DNA of 64,000 bases from Lactobacillus sp. HBUAS51381 (GTDB lineage Bacteria; Bacillota; Bacilli; Lactobacillales; Lactobacillaceae): positions 1-64,000 of the forward strand of contig NZ_JAAVSC010000006.1 of NCBI RefSeq assembly GCF_012641095.1. The letters run 5' to 3'. Shown here in pieces: positions 1 to 8,417 of the stretch (positions are counted from its first letter, which is position 1; each line of letters begins with the position of its first letter). A program made the translations under genes and the position numbers. Below the pieces are notes generated by a model, which searched no databases, was not told the DNA's origin, and was given only the letters and a program-made list of their open reading frames with translations.

Positions 1-165
1 TCTCAAAGTCGCCATTTTTCAAGCAGACCACTTGAAAAATCCCACGGCTGAGACCAAATTTGACTCACTCACGGCTACATGAGATGTATCCAATTAAACT
101 GGCAGAACGTTGCCACTTCAGCGATCTCATCGCACATTTAGTCGATTTCAACCACTGTAACCGGA
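1..165. repeat. Dispersed intergenic repeat, copy A (core 1-78)
   Basis: Bases 1-78 match 38784-38861 almost base for base, and the similarity continues more weakly to about 165. The core opens with a perfect 10-bp stem (14-23 with 31-40, 7-nt loop). The other copy keeps this stem through a paired change: T19-A35 here is C-G there. The copy is cut by the window edge, so its left end is unknown. I see no coding capacity; small ORFs crossing it have no family resemblance. Confidence 0.75.
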
Positions 166-513
166 GGCAGCTAGAACCGATGGCCATAGCCGTGACAGCG
201 GTGTTAGCTGCGCAACAGCTTACAGCGCGGGACGTGTTTGAAGACTGATGATCTTTATCAGGCTTCAAACCGAGCCGGAGGACCGCTTCTCAGGCCGCAG
301 GCGGTCCCCACAGCGCCGGAATCTCTGGCAGCCGCAGGTGGTCGGTGATGACTAGTTTAATGGCGATAGGCCTTACCAGCTGGGGACTGGAGCGTGTTCG
401 TGAACTTTCAACCTTTAACTACTATCAGGTTAATACGATAGTTCGCGTAAAATACAATTTGACTGCAGCAAATCGGCGAGAAAAAACATTAGTGATAAGT
501 AGAAGGACCGATT

Positions 514-542
514 AAAAAAGCCAACGCCCAAGACGTTAGCTT
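514..542 (-). terminator. Intrinsic terminator, probable end of deo/pdp transcript
   Basis: On the minus strand a 9-bp stem (542-534 with 526-518, one G-U pair, 7-nt loop) is followed by six T. It lies about 350 bases past the pdp stop, in the direction of transcription. The stretch 1-891 otherwise holds repeats and hairpins and no gene I can support. Confidence 0.65.
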
Positions 543-586
543 CCTTAATCTGTGTGGTTTTAGCTTGCACTATCGGCTAGCCGCCG

Positions 587-642
587 CACGATGACACCAA
601 CTGAAACGGTGTTCAGCCCTGAAATTCAGTTGAGGCATCGTG
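587..642. repeat. Cruciform-forming inverted repeat
   Basis: CACGATG at 587-593 pairs with CATCGTG at 636-642, and AACTGAA at 599-605 pairs with TTCAGTT at 625-631. The interior can instead fold as two small hairpins (ACACC...GGTGT and TTCA...TGAA), giving a cloverleaf-like shape. It contains GTGTTCAGC, the same word that opens both units of the adjoining tandem repeat. Confidence 0.45.
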
Positions 643-681
643 GGTGAGCCTTTGTGATGGAATGACCACTTGGGCAACGTT

Positions 682-851
682 GCCGAAACGTGTTCAGCGA
701 GGCAATCGGCTCCGCTTAACCTCGTTCGGGAAAAAATCCAAGTTCAGGATTCCCTCCGGCGACATGGCCGAAACGTGTTCAGCAAGGCAGAAGCCTGCGC
801 TTAACCCCAGTCAGGGAATAATCCAAACCCAGGATTTTTCCCTGACTGACG
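682..851. repeat. Two-unit tandem repeat, period 85 bp
   Basis: Unit 1 (682-766) and unit 2 (767-851) both begin GCCGAAACGTGTTCAGC and share a layout: a CTTAAC(C) word, then a GGGAA...AATCC hairpin. In unit 2 the hairpin is strong: 809-817 pairs with 839-847 and 820-824 with 832-836, around a 7-nt loop. Unit 1 keeps the same inner stem with a shorter outer stem. No coding role is apparent. Confidence 0.6.
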
Positions 852-891
852 TTTATGCTCACCGACTCCCGCCTTGCTTCACACTCTTTTC

Positions 892-2190
892 CTATCTCAC
901 CGTCTCATGAATCAGCGTGAATGGTTCCGCGGAATCACTGATTTCAATGTTGGCGTATAACAGATCCTTGATGTCATCGACATTTTCGCGGTCGCTGTAG
1001 ATCGTCAGGAGTGGTTCGCCGGCTTCAACCTTGTCGCCGACCTTCTTATCCATCATGATCCCCACGGCGTAATCCAACTTGTCGTCAGCCTTTTGCCGGC
1101 CGCCGCCTAGTAACATGCTGGCCACGCCCATTTCATCCGCTTCAACGCGGCTCACAACGCCACTGGTCTTCGCTGGTAGCGGAATCTTGAACTTGGCTTG
1201 TGGCATGATTTCTGGATGATCAATCACGCTACGGTCGCCACCCTGTGCCTCGACCATGTCCCCGAACTTCTTGAGTGCGGAGCCATCTTCAATGGTCTTT
1301 TCACACATCGTCCGGGCTTCGGCCATGTTGTCGGTCTTGCCGGACATGACGACCATGTAGGAGCCTAACGTCAAGACCAGGTCGGTAATGTCGGCCGGTG
1401 CTTGGCCCTTCAACAGGTCGATGGATTCCTTGATTTCCAAGGCGTTCCCAATCGCGTTCCCCAGGGGTTGATTCATATCGGAAATGATGGCCATGCAGTT
1501 CATGCCGACGCCCTTCCCGATACCCACTAAGGCCTTCGCCAATTCACGCGAATCATCCAACGTCTTCATGAAGGCCCCGGAACCGGTCTTGACATCGATC
1601 ACCAACGCATCGGTTCCTGAGGCAATCTTCTTACTCATGATGGAGCTGGCAATCAACGGAATGGAATCCACCGTATCGGTCACATCACGCAAGGCATAGA
1701 TCTTCTTATCGGCAGGCGCAATGTTCCCCGTGGCCCCGACGATCGCCAAGCCTTGGTTCTGAACCTGCTTGATGAAGTCGGCTTCACTGATTTCGACTTG
1801 ATAGCCGGGAATGGCTTCCAATTTATCCAACGTGCCCCCCGTGTGTCCGAGGCCCCGACCGGAGATCATCGGTACCGGAATGCCCAGTGCGGCCACGATA
1901 GGTGCCAACGGAATACTGGTCTTGTCCCCAACCCCACCGGTCGAGTGTTTATCCACCTTAAGGCCGTCGATGCTGGACAGATCCAAATGATCGCCAGACT
2001 TCATCATAGCCATGGTTAGCTCCGAACGCTCTGCATCGGTCATGTCCTTGAAGTAAGTCGCCATTAAAAAGGCACTGGTTTGGTAATCAGGAATTTCACC
2101 GGAAACAACCCCGTCCACGAAAGTCTGAATCTCTTCCTTGGTCAGTTCGCCACCGTTACGTTTCTTATCAATAATATCAACCATTCTCAT
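892..2190 (-). CDS. pdp: Pyrimidine-nucleoside phosphorylase
   Basis: Cytosolic enzyme of the nucleoside phosphorylase type II family (thymidine/pyrimidine phosphorylase). It splits thymidine, deoxyuridine or uridine with phosphate into base and (deoxy)ribose-1-phosphate. The 432-residue length is the family norm. The family core [12 protein letters not shown] is near residue 82, and the phosphate-binding and substrate regions ([29 protein letters not shown]) are intact. The start is supported by GGAG about 10 nt upstream. It is the last gene of the deo cluster and follows deoR by 32 nt. Its product is the substrate of DeoB after isomerisation. The product assignment is firm; base preference cannot be read from the sequence. 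Confidence 0.95.
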   Translation of the reverse strand: MRMVDIIDKKRNGGELTKEEIQTFVDGVVSGEIPDYQTSAFLMATYFKDMTDAERSELTMAMMKSGDHLDLSSIDGLKVDKHSTGGVGDKTSIPLAPIVAALGIPVPMISGRGLGHTGGTLDKLEAIPGYQVEISEADFIKQVQNQGLAIVGATGNIAPADKKIYALRDVTDTVDSIPLIASSIMSKKIASGTDALVIDVKTGSGAFMKTLDDSRELAKALVGIGKGVGMNCMAIISDMNQPLGNAIGNALEIKESIDLLKGQAPADITDLVLTLGSYMVVMSGKTDNMAEARTMCEKTIEDGSALKKFGDMVEAQGGDRSVIDHPEIMPQAKFKIPLPAKTSGVVSRVEADEMGVASMLLGGGRQKADDKLDYAVGIMMDKKVGDKVEAGEPLLTIYSDRENVDDIKDLLYANIEISDSAEPFTLIHETVR

Positions 2191-2222
2191 GTTTCAGCCA
2201 CTCCATTTCTAATTGGATGCGT

Positions 2223-3188
2223 TTACCGCGACTGCGCTGTCGCCGTAACCTTTAGTAGTTGTGCTGCTGCGTGTTGATCAATAATCAAACAATTGGGGTA
2301 CCCCCCTAGCAGAGCGGCCCGAACCGCCGGAATCTTGGCGTCACCGGCCGCAACGAGGATCGAATGTTCCTTGTGCCGTAAGTTATCGAGATCGATGCCA
2401 ATCGTTCGCTGGTTTAATTTTGGATCGACGACTTCACCATTTTCGTCGATGTAACGGGAGAAGATATCCCCCACAGCATGGGCCTGCAGAAAGTCTTTTT
2501 CTTGATCCTGCAGGTACCCCAGCTGAAAGACCAGCGCCGAACTGCGCACCGTCCCCACGGAGTAAATCGCGATATTGGCTTTACGTCCCAGCTCGAGGAG
2601 GTACTGAATGTGTCGCTCGGCCTCCACCAATTCCTTAGTTTGTTGGTGGTCAAAGATCACGGGCAACGGCAAGTACTGGGGCACCGCATGGAAGGCATTG
2701 GCAAAGGCGTCAATGCTCTCGTAGGCATACGTGTGCTCCGTGGAGTAACTCACACTCCCCTTAAGCTGGATCACTTCCACCCCGGTTAACGTATCCGGTT
2801 GTAAATTCGATCCAATGGCATAGATGGTCTTCCCCCAGCCGATCCCAATAATATCGTGTTCGGTCACGATATCTTCAAGATAGTGTGCCGCGTACTGACC
2901 GACCGTATTGAGCAGCTCGCTGGCCGCAGTTAATTGCGTCGGGACCACGTGAACCTCCACGTGATAGGCACGCGTCAGGGCTTGTTCCAACGTTTGAACG
3001 TCTTGAACCGGATCAATGATCTGGATGCGAACCAAGCCCTGCTCTCTGGCATACTGCAGAAGTCGGGAAACGGTTGGGCGAGAAATCCCCAGTTGCTGGG
3101 CAATCTGACTTTGACTCTGATCCGATTGGTAGTACATCTTCGCAACCGCTAAACTTTGCGTCAGCCGCTGATCCGTGGTCTCCGTCAT
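2223..3188 (-). CDS. deoR: Deoxyribonucleoside regulator DeoR, SorC family
   Basis: Transcriptional regulator with an N-terminal helix-turn-helix (residues about 25-58, SQIAQQLGISRPTVSRLLQ) and a SorC-type sugar-phosphate binding domain (about 60-315). This is the architecture of Bacillus subtilis DeoR, not of the E. coli DeoR family. It is expected to repress the deo operon until deoxyribose-5-phosphate appears. SD AAAGAGGG lies 8 nt before the ATG. It sits inside the operon between deoD and pdp, so autoregulation is likely. The 189-nt gap to deoD contains hairpins, including AACTGG/CCAGTT at 3288-3305, which could set its level separately. A match to the B. subtilis operator lies upstream of deoC. 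Confidence 0.88.
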   Translation of the reverse strand: MTETTDQRLTQSLAVAKMYYQSDQSQSQIAQQLGISRPTVSRLLQYAREQGLVRIQIIDPVQDVQTLEQALTRAYHVEVHVVPTQLTAASELLNTVGQYAAHYLEDIVTEHDIIGIGWGKTIYAIGSNLQPDTLTGVEVIQLKGSVSYSTEHTYAYESIDAFANAFHAVPQYLPLPVIFDHQQTKELVEAERHIQYLLELGRKANIAIYSVGTVRSSALVFQLGYLQDQEKDFLQAHAVGDIFSRYIDENGEVVDPKLNQRTIGIDLDNLRHKEHSILVAAGDAKIPAVRAALLGGYPNCLIIDQHAAAQLLKVTATAQSR

Positions 3189-3377
3189 GAATTTGCCCTC
3201 TTTCTTTCATCTAAATAGTCTCTAACTGACGTTTATCAGCGCATATTACCCCGTTAACCCAAAACGGGTAGGTCCTCACCAATCGTAAACTGGTTAGGTC
3301 CAGTTAGCATGATGCGATCCTACCAGTTTTGTGGTTGCTTCTCTCAGGTAACACTGCGCGTCCTGTCAGTCGTCTGC

Positions 3378-4085
3378 TTATTCGGCAATTGCCGCTTCCA
3401 AGGCCACCTTGATCATGTCGCCGAAGGACGTTTCCCGTTCCTCAGGACTCGTGGATTCACCGGTAACCAAATGATTGCTAATCGTCAACACGGACAAGGC
3501 CTTCACGTGGTACTTCGCCGCGATCAGGAACAGCGCTGCTGATTCCATTTCCGTGGCGATAACCCCGTAATCGACCAACTTTTGCCGGTCCATTTCATCG
3601 TTGTAGAAGCGATCCTCGGCCAAAATGTTCCCGACCTTGACCGGAATCTTCAGGTCTTTAGCCGCATGGTACGCCGCGTCCAACAAGCCGAAGTCACTCA
3701 ACGTGGCGTAGTAGATACCGCCGCCAAACGTATTGTGAATGATGGCCGAATCCGTGGTTGAGCCTTGGGCCAATACCACGTCGCGAACGTGAACGTCGGG
3801 ACTCATGCCGCCAGCCGTTCCCACCCGGAACAGCTTCTTGGCACCATAATCGTTGATCAGCTCATGGGCGTAGATCGAGATGGAGGGAATCCCCATTCCC
3901 GTGCCTTGAACCGAGATCCGGTGGCCCTTGTAGGTTCCCGTATAGCCAAAGGCATTCCGAACCTTGTTATAGCACACGGGATTCTCCAGGAATGTTTCCG
4001 CAATGTACTTGGCCCGCAATGGATCTCCTGGCATTAAGACCGTGTCGGCGATATCGCCCATTTTTGCTTCCAAATGGTTACTCAT
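3378..4085 (-). CDS. deoD: Purine-nucleoside phosphorylase, DeoD type
   Basis: Hexameric, cytosolic PNP that phosphorolyses purine (deoxy)nucleosides to base plus (deoxy)ribose-1-phosphate. At 235 residues it is full length for the bacterial NP-I family. Visible features are the phosphate-binding start (MPGDPLRAKYIAETF), RVGTAGG near residue 87, and EMESAALF, which carries the ribose-binding glutamate. SD AAGGAGG is well placed. It follows deoB by 23 nt and shares its transcript. Together with Pdp it feeds pentose-1-phosphates to DeoB. Confidence 0.96.
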   Translation of the reverse strand: MSNHLEAKMGDIADTVLMPGDPLRAKYIAETFLENPVCYNKVRNAFGYTGTYKGHRISVQGTGMGIPSISIYAHELINDYGAKKLFRVGTAGGMSPDVHVRDVVLAQGSTTDSAIIHNTFGGGIYYATLSDFGLLDAAYHAAKDLKIPVKVGNILAEDRFYNDEMDRQKLVDYGVIATEMESAALFLIAAKYHVKALSVLTISNHLVTGESTSPEERETSFGDMIKVALEAAIAE

Positions 4086-4108
4086 GATGGTTATCCTCCT
4101 TGGATGTT

Positions 4109-5296
4109 CTAGTTCAAGTCAGCTAAGAAACTGTGACCCGCATCGTTGCCGGCCACGCCAAAGTTATCCAACACCGTTGCGCCAAAGTCCGAGAATGGTG
4201 ACCGGATACCCAGGCTGCCACCCTGCTTAAAGCTTGGTGAGTAGGCCAGTAATGGCACGAATTCACGGGTGTGGTCCGTCCCGGTATAGGTCGGGTCGTT
4301 CCCATGGTCGGCCGTAATCATGAGCAGGTCATCGTCATGCATGTTGGCCATGACCGTTCCGAGCCGTTGGTCAAAGTCCATCAAGGCTTGACCAAAGCCC
4401 TTGGGGTTCCGCCGGTGACCGTACATGGCATCGAAGTCCACCAAGTTAATGAAGCAAAAGCCGGTAAAGTCTTCTTGCATGACGTGATCGACGTGATCCA
4501 TCCCGTCCATGTTGCTTTCATTGTGGTAGCCTTCATCGATCCCGTGGCCGGAGAAGATGTCGTTAATCTTCCCCACGCCGACCACGTGAACACCAGCGGC
4601 TTGTAAACGGTCCATGTCGGTCTCACCCGTTGGTTCCAACGTGAAGTCCCGCCGGTTGGCCGTCCGCGTGAAGTGTTCGGCATCTGGCCCTACGTATGGC
4701 CGTGCAATGACCCGGCCAATTAAGTTTTCCGGACCATTTACCAGAGAGCGCGCATACTCACAGATCTTGTAGAGTTCGTCGAGTGGAATGATATCCTCGT
4801 GAGCCGCAATCTGCAGTACCGAGTCGCCGGACGTGTAAACGATCAAATCGCCCTTGGCCATCTGTTGTTCACCCAATTCGGCAATAATCTTGGTGCCGGA
4901 TTCTGGCCGGTTCCCGATGATCTTCCGTCCTGAGAACGCTTCCAATTTCTTTAATAAGTCGGCCGGAAAACCATTCGGATAGGTACTCAAGGCTTTGCGA
5001 ACCGGCAAGCCCATCATTTCCCAGTGACCATCCATGGAATCCTTACCGGCGGAGATTTCTTGCATCTTGCCGTAGTAGGCCTTGGGGGCGTCAGCGACGG
5101 GAACCCCTTCGATCGGCGTGTCCCGGAGATTGGATATCCCCAATTTAGCCAGGTTCGGTAAGGCTAGCTTGCCCGCATAGTAGTGACCCACGTGACCCAG
5201 GGTATCGGCCCCCTCGTCACCGTAGTTCACAGAGTCCGGTGCGGCCCCCGTCCCGACAGAATCCATAACTAAACCGAAAACGCGTTTAAACTTCAT
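4109..5296 (-). CDS. deoB: Phosphopentomutase
   Basis: Alkaline-phosphatase superfamily mutase that interconverts (deoxy)ribose-1-phosphate and -5-phosphate with two Mn ions. The 395-residue length matches family members. Metal-binding signatures are visible: the N-terminal [10 protein letters not shown], and [18 protein letters not shown] near the C-terminus. Its deoxyribose-5-phosphate product goes to DeoC. The SD is weak (a GGAT region). It lies 30 nt after deoC and 23 nt before deoD, consistent with one operon. Confidence 0.96.
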   Translation of the reverse strand: MKFKRVFGLVMDSVGTGAAPDSVNYGDEGADTLGHVGHYYAGKLALPNLAKLGISNLRDTPIEGVPVADAPKAYYGKMQEISAGKDSMDGHWEMMGLPVRKALSTYPNGFPADLLKKLEAFSGRKIIGNRPESGTKIIAELGEQQMAKGDLIVYTSGDSVLQIAAHEDIIPLDELYKICEYARSLVNGPENLIGRVIARPYVGPDAEHFTRTANRRDFTLEPTGETDMDRLQAAGVHVVGVGKINDIFSGHGIDEGYHNESNMDGMDHVDHVMQEDFTGFCFINLVDFDAMYGHRRNPKGFGQALMDFDQRLGTVMANMHDDDLLMITADHGNDPTYTGTDHTREFVPLLAYSPSFKQGGSLGIRSPFSDFGATVLDNFGVAGNDAGHSFLADLN

Positions 5297-5326
5297 ATCC
5301 GTATCCCTACTTTCACTGACTGATTT

Positions 5327-6016
5327 TTAGTAGCCTGACTTCGTTGCGGTTGCTTCACCCGTTAAGATGGCGACCGTGGCACTGACACCCAAACGACTGG
5401 CACCGGCATCGATCATGGCTAAGGCTTCGTCCTTGCTGTGAATCCCACCAGAAGCCTTGACGCCCAAACGATCGCCAACGGTTTCACGCATTAACTTAAC
5501 GTCTTCTAACTTCGCACCGGCCGTTGAGAACCCAGTCGAGGTCTTCACGAAGTCGGCACCGGCCTGTTCACTCAGCTTGCAAGCGCGGATGATTTCTTCA
5601 TTATTTAATAGGCAGGTTTCCAAGATAACCTTCAACAACTTCCCCTTGGCGTGAACGGCTTCGGCTAAGGCTAAGATATCCTGGCCAACCTTATCGTTGT
5701 TACCGGCTTTCAATTCGCCGACGTTAATGACCATGTCGATTTCTTCGGCGCCATCGTCAATGGCCTTGTTGGCTTCAAAGACTTCACTGTCCGTGGCCAT
5801 GGCCCCTAGTGGGAAGCCCACAACGGCGATAGGGTTAACGTCGCTGTCCTTTAATTGCTCAGCAACGAACGGAATCCAGTAGGAGTTAACACAGACGGAA
5901 GCTGTATCAAATTGCTTAGCTTCGTCACAAGTTTGTTTGATGCTGGCCTCAGTTGCGTCAGCCTTTAAGTTAGTGTGATCAATGTATTTTGCTAATTGTG
6001 CAGTCGTTAATGTCAT
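5327..6016 (-). CDS. deoC: Deoxyribose-phosphate aldolase
   Basis: Class I aldolase (TIM barrel) cleaving 2-deoxyribose-5-phosphate to glyceraldehyde-3-phosphate and acetaldehyde. It has 229 residues, the usual bacterial length. The Schiff-base lysine lies in FVKTSTGFS near residue 155, and the second lysine in GVKASGGI near residue 185. It is the first gene of the operon; SD GAAAGGGG is embedded in a palindrome that also resembles a cre site. In a heterofermenter the acetaldehyde produced is a useful electron acceptor. Confidence 0.97.
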   Translation of the reverse strand: MTLTTAQLAKYIDHTNLKADATEASIKQTCDEAKQFDTASVCVNSYWIPFVAEQLKDSDVNPIAVVGFPLGAMATDSEVFEANKAIDDGAEEIDMVINVGELKAGNNDKVGQDILALAEAVHAKGKLLKVILETCLLNNEEIIRACKLSEQAGADFVKTSTGFSTAGAKLEDVKLMRETVGDRLGVKASGGIHSKDEALAMIDAGASRLGVSATVAILTGEATATKSGY

Positions 6017-6020
6017 AGTA

Positions 6021-6034
6021 TGAAACCCCTTTCA
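6021..6034. promoter_or_regulatory. cre-like palindrome over the deoC leader and RBS
   Basis: TGAAACCCCTTTCA is a near-perfect match to the CcpA consensus TGWAANCGNTNWCA, with one central mismatch, and is symmetrical. It lies about 6-19 nt after the predicted start of transcription and includes the deoC Shine-Dalgarno sequence. Catabolite repression of deo operons is known in Firmicutes; the role here is inferred. Confidence 0.5.
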
Positions 6035-6046
6035 TTTATCACAATT

Positions 6047-6075
6047 AGCATACCGGATTCGTGCACGTTTGTAAA
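6047..6075 (-). promoter_or_regulatory. deo operon promoter
   Basis: Minus-strand -35 TTTACA (6075-6070), 17-nt spacer, -10 TATGCT (6052-6047). This predicts initiation near 6040 and a leader of about 24 nt before deoC. Confidence 0.75.
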
Positions 6076-6083
6076 GGCTATTT

Positions 6084-6098
6084 TTGAAATTATGTTCA
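6084..6098. promoter_or_regulatory. Putative DeoR operator
   Basis: Minus strand TGAACATAATTTCAA differs at one base from the core of the B. subtilis DeoR palindrome as I remember it (TGAACAAAATTTCAA). Relative to the predicted transcription start it spans about -44 to -58, the same place as in B. subtilis. I do not see the second half-site that B. subtilis has between -35 and -10. Confidence 0.55.
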
Positions 6099-6356
6099 GG
6101 ATGCTTTTTAATTGTGTTTTAATGAACAAGTTAGAGCTGCGGTTTCACGTTTAACGTTTTACCTATGAAAACACGTGGTACCAACGCTGGCGTCTCCTCG
6201 AGACAAGGACGCTTTCTGAGTATTTTATTACAATTAACCCCCTAATCAGTTATAATTTTTTATGGTCTGTCTCGTAGAAAAAAGCCACCGCTAAAGGAAG
6301 AACTTCCCCCATAATCGATAGCTCATCGTGAATTACACTCTCGCTGCCGTCACAAC

Positions 6357-6902
6357 CTACAATAACGACATACGTTTGGTGAACCGTGCCATTGCCTGAG
6401 TCAACTGATCGCCTACTTCATGATCAATCAACTGCCCTTGACGATTAAATACAGTCTGAACGTGACCAATCGTGATGAAGTCGTTCATCACATTCATTCC
6501 CATATAGCGCAGCAACTGTTGAATGTGGGCGTTAGCGTTCGCACCACCACGATCTCCAGAGGAATCTGTCACCACCAACACCGGCTTATTCGCAATATGT
6601 GACTTCGGTATCGGCACAGATAGCACATCTAAAGCATTCTTTAACCCACCGGGAATTGAGAAATTGTACTCTGGGGTTATCAGAAGCAATGCGTCCATTT
6701 GGTCAACCACACTTCGAAAGACTTGCCATTCCAGAACCGAGGCCTCTTCGCAATCCGGATTGTAGAGTGGTAAGAGGTCATAATTAAGCTGAACCCATTT
6801 TGCAGTTGTCTGGTTCTTCACTAAATAATCAGCTACTTTTTGGCTATAGGCTTGCCGACTAAGGCTTCCAACCAAAACGCCAATCGTTGCCATAACGCTC
6901 AC
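6357..6902 (-). CDS. NADPH-dependent FMN reductase / flavodoxin-like quinone reductase
   Basis: 181-residue flavodoxin-fold protein of the NADPH-dependent FMN reductase family. FMN-binding signatures are GSLSRQAYSQKVA near residue 12 and TPEYNFSIPGGLKNALD near residue 78, which are typical of this family. It is predicted cytosolic and reduces FMN or quinones/azo dyes with NAD(P)H. It lies 61 nt beyond the tyrosine phosphatase at the tail of the pdu block, on the same strand. A role in reducing cob(II)alamin through free flavin is conceivable, since pduS is absent, but this is inference from position only. The 450-nt stretch 5907-6356 otherwise holds the deo control region and no further gene. 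Confidence 0.8.
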   Translation of the reverse strand: MSVMATIGVLVGSLSRQAYSQKVADYLVKNQTTAKWVQLNYDLLPLYNPDCEEASVLEWQVFRSVVDQMDALLLITPEYNFSIPGGLKNALDVLSVPIPKSHIANKPVLVVTDSSGDRGGANANAHIQQLLRYMGMNVMNDFITIGHVQTVFNRQGQLIDHEVGDQLTQAMARFTKRMSLL

Positions 6903-6963
6903 TTCCTTAAATCATGAGATGACTCACATCTCAATTTCGCCAGTTTCGTGATGGCGCACATCA

Positions 6964-7743
6964 TCACCGTGTCAAATAGAGCTGTCTAAACCGCTCGAGG
7001 TCACTTTCTCGAAGACCTAACTGCTCATGAAAGAAAGCCGAGAAGCCACCATATCTTGCCGTCACAATGTCTAGTAGTCGTGTAAAATAAACCGGTCTAA
7101 CGGTTGAAATATCAAAAATTGATTGTAGATAGGCCAAACTATCGCTTGTTTTCTTAGCGGCACTCAGTTGCTGATTAATGTTCACCGCCAACAGCTCATT
7201 GCTCATTAAGTAGTCTTTTTGAACCACGTCATCGGGAATCATCAATGCTTTTAAAATTAGTATGGTCAATACTCCCGTCCGATCCTTCCCCATTGAGCAG
7301 TGAAAGAGGGTGCCGCCAGTTGCTGGTTCAAGTAAAGTTAGCATGAACTGTCGATAGGCAGCCTGTGCTTCAACACTCGTAATCAGCCGTTCATAGGCTT
7401 GCAGCATTTGCCGCAACCCAGCCTTCTTATCGACCAAATTCTGACTGAGTCGTCGGACATTGTTCGGACTGGTTGATAAGTCTTGGGTCGAAATCGGTAA
7501 TTTCACAACGCGTATTCGAGAATCTAAATGATCCGGATACCGGGCCATCTCACCTGGAGAGCGCAGGTCAATCACCGTACGAATACCGTACTGATACAAT
7601 ATCTCTTGATCGTCGTTATCCAGATCGGATAGGTAGCCCGCTCTAATGAGCTTTTTGGGCTTGATCTGTTCACCATCATGCGTCCTGTACCCGGCTAGGT
7701 CCCGACAATTAAACCCGTTGTTCAACTTAATCTCGTGCGCCAT
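6964..7743 (-). CDS. Tyrosine/dual-specificity protein phosphatase (Y_phosphatase3 type)
   Basis: 259-residue cytosolic phosphatase. The P-loop HCSMGKDRTG near residue 148 carries the catalytic Cys and Arg, and the N-terminal NCRDLAGY word is typical of the Y_phosphatase3/SIW14-like group. The substrate could be phosphotyrosine, phosphoserine or a phosphoinositide-like small molecule; the sequence does not decide. It is placed 72 nt after pduU, beyond a hairpin, so it may be read through from the pdu operon. A secreted relative is encoded at 59605-61170. Confidence 0.82.
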   Translation of the reverse strand: MAHEIKLNNGFNCRDLAGYRTHDGEQIKPKKLIRAGYLSDLDNDDQEILYQYGIRTVIDLRSPGEMARYPDHLDSRIRVVKLPISTQDLSTSPNNVRRLSQNLVDKKAGLRQMLQAYERLITSVEAQAAYRQFMLTLLEPATGGTLFHCSMGKDRTGVLTILILKALMIPDDVVQKDYLMSNELLAVNINQQLSAAKKTSDSLAYLQSIFDISTVRPVYFTRLLDIVTARYGGFSAFFHEQLGLRESDLERFRQLYLTR

Positions 7744-7780
7744 TCGTTCCCCCCTCCCTTATGATGATGTGCATCGCAAA

Positions 7781-7807
7781 AGGGCCACGGCCTAATGCGA
7801 TGGCCCT
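7781..7807 (-). terminator. Hairpin after pduU, weak terminator
   Basis: AGGGCCA/TGGCCCT stem of 7 bp with a 13-nt loop directly after the pduU stop. The minus strand then reads only three T, so termination may be partial and allow read-through to the phosphatase. Confidence 0.4.
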
Positions 7808-7815
7808 CGTGTGCA

Positions 7816-8160
7816 TTAAGTTCTAGTGATGCTGGGAATGTCGAACCCCAATAGGCCATTTAATTTATCAATAACCGCTTTTAATGCTGATTCGACTTCT
7901 GAGACTTCACCAACGATAACGACCGAACCGCTAAAGCGATCAATAAAGCCCAATGTCACATTACTCGATTTGGTAGCGATATCGCCCGCGATGATTGCAG
8001 CCTCACTAGGGGTAATCGTCAATATTCCCAAAGCATTCTTCGGCGTCTGAATACCTAATTTTTCATAGATATCAGGCGTGGGATTGGCAACAATGTGAGC
8101 CAGCGTCACCTGCTTCCCAGGCACATACTCTTGAATGGTTCGTTCAATATCACGACTCAT
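7816..8160 (-). CDS. pduU: BMC shell protein PduU
   Basis: Circularly permuted BMC-domain hexamer subunit of the Pdu shell. At 114 residues it is close to the Salmonella protein. It shows the PduU hallmark N-terminus [14 protein letters not shown], which forms the small beta-barrel cap over the pore, and ends FDIPSITRT as family members do. It is the last recognised pdu gene of the operon, 13 nt after orf79. PduU is a minor, non-essential shell component in Salmonella, and is known there to interact with PduV; a PduV homologue is encoded separately at 21064-21498. Confidence 0.95.
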   Translation of the reverse strand: MSRDIERTIQEYVPGKQVTLAHIVANPTPDIYEKLGIQTPKNALGILTITPSEAAIIAGDIATKSSNVTLGFIDRFSGSVVIVGEVSEVESALKAVIDKLNGLLGFDIPSITRT

Positions 8161-8173
8161 AGACTATCCCTCG

Positions 8174-8413
8174 CTAACCGATTCGCTCTTCCACCTCACG
8201 CTTTAAGTCTTCTAGTAAAGGTGAGTTATCCACGTCGCCAGACTGATCTCGTGTTTTGGCTTGGACCGAATCTCGTAACGCTTTCAACAGTGGCGATATA
8301 TCCTGATCATCCCGATCTGCCTGATAACCGGCAACACTTTTGTGGCTCAGGGAGTTACCCATTTCTTGTGAAATAATATCACGAATGATTGTTTCAACTT
8401 TGCCTTGATCCAT
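8174..8413 (-). CDS. Small protein with a BMC encapsulation-peptide-like N-terminus
   Basis: 79 residues; I do not recognise the full-length family. Residues 1-18 (MDQGKVETIIRDIISQEM) form an amphipathic helix of the pattern that targets cargo such as PduP and PduD into microcompartments. The rest is charged and holds two similar words, SPLLKALRDSV and SPLLEDLKREV, near residues 40 and 63. It starts directly after pduO2 (SD AAGGAGAG about 12 nt before ATG) and precedes pduU by 13 nt, so it is part of the operon. It may be a cargo adaptor or scaffold, or the surviving N-terminus of a lost PduP-like enzyme. No aldehyde dehydrogenase sequence follows it. Confidence 0.65.
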   Translation of the reverse strand: MDQGKVETIIRDIISQEMGNSLSHKSVAGYQADRDDQDISPLLKALRDSVQAKTRDQSGDVDNSPLLEDLKREVEERIG

Positions 8414-8417
8414 AATC

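Noticed and set aside
60-248. Open frame of 62 codons inside the dispersed repeat
   Set aside because: No SD, no family resemblance, and the second repeat copy breaks the frame; the conservation is structural.
644-910. Open frame of 88 codons across the 85-bp tandem repeat
   Set aside because: The repeat units are in different frames (85 is not a multiple of 3), and there is no SD.
8174-8413. Frameshifted pduP remnant
   Set aside because: Only the N-terminal helix is PduP-like; no aldehyde dehydrogenase sequence appears in any frame before pduU. I keep it as an open alternative, not as a pseudogene call.
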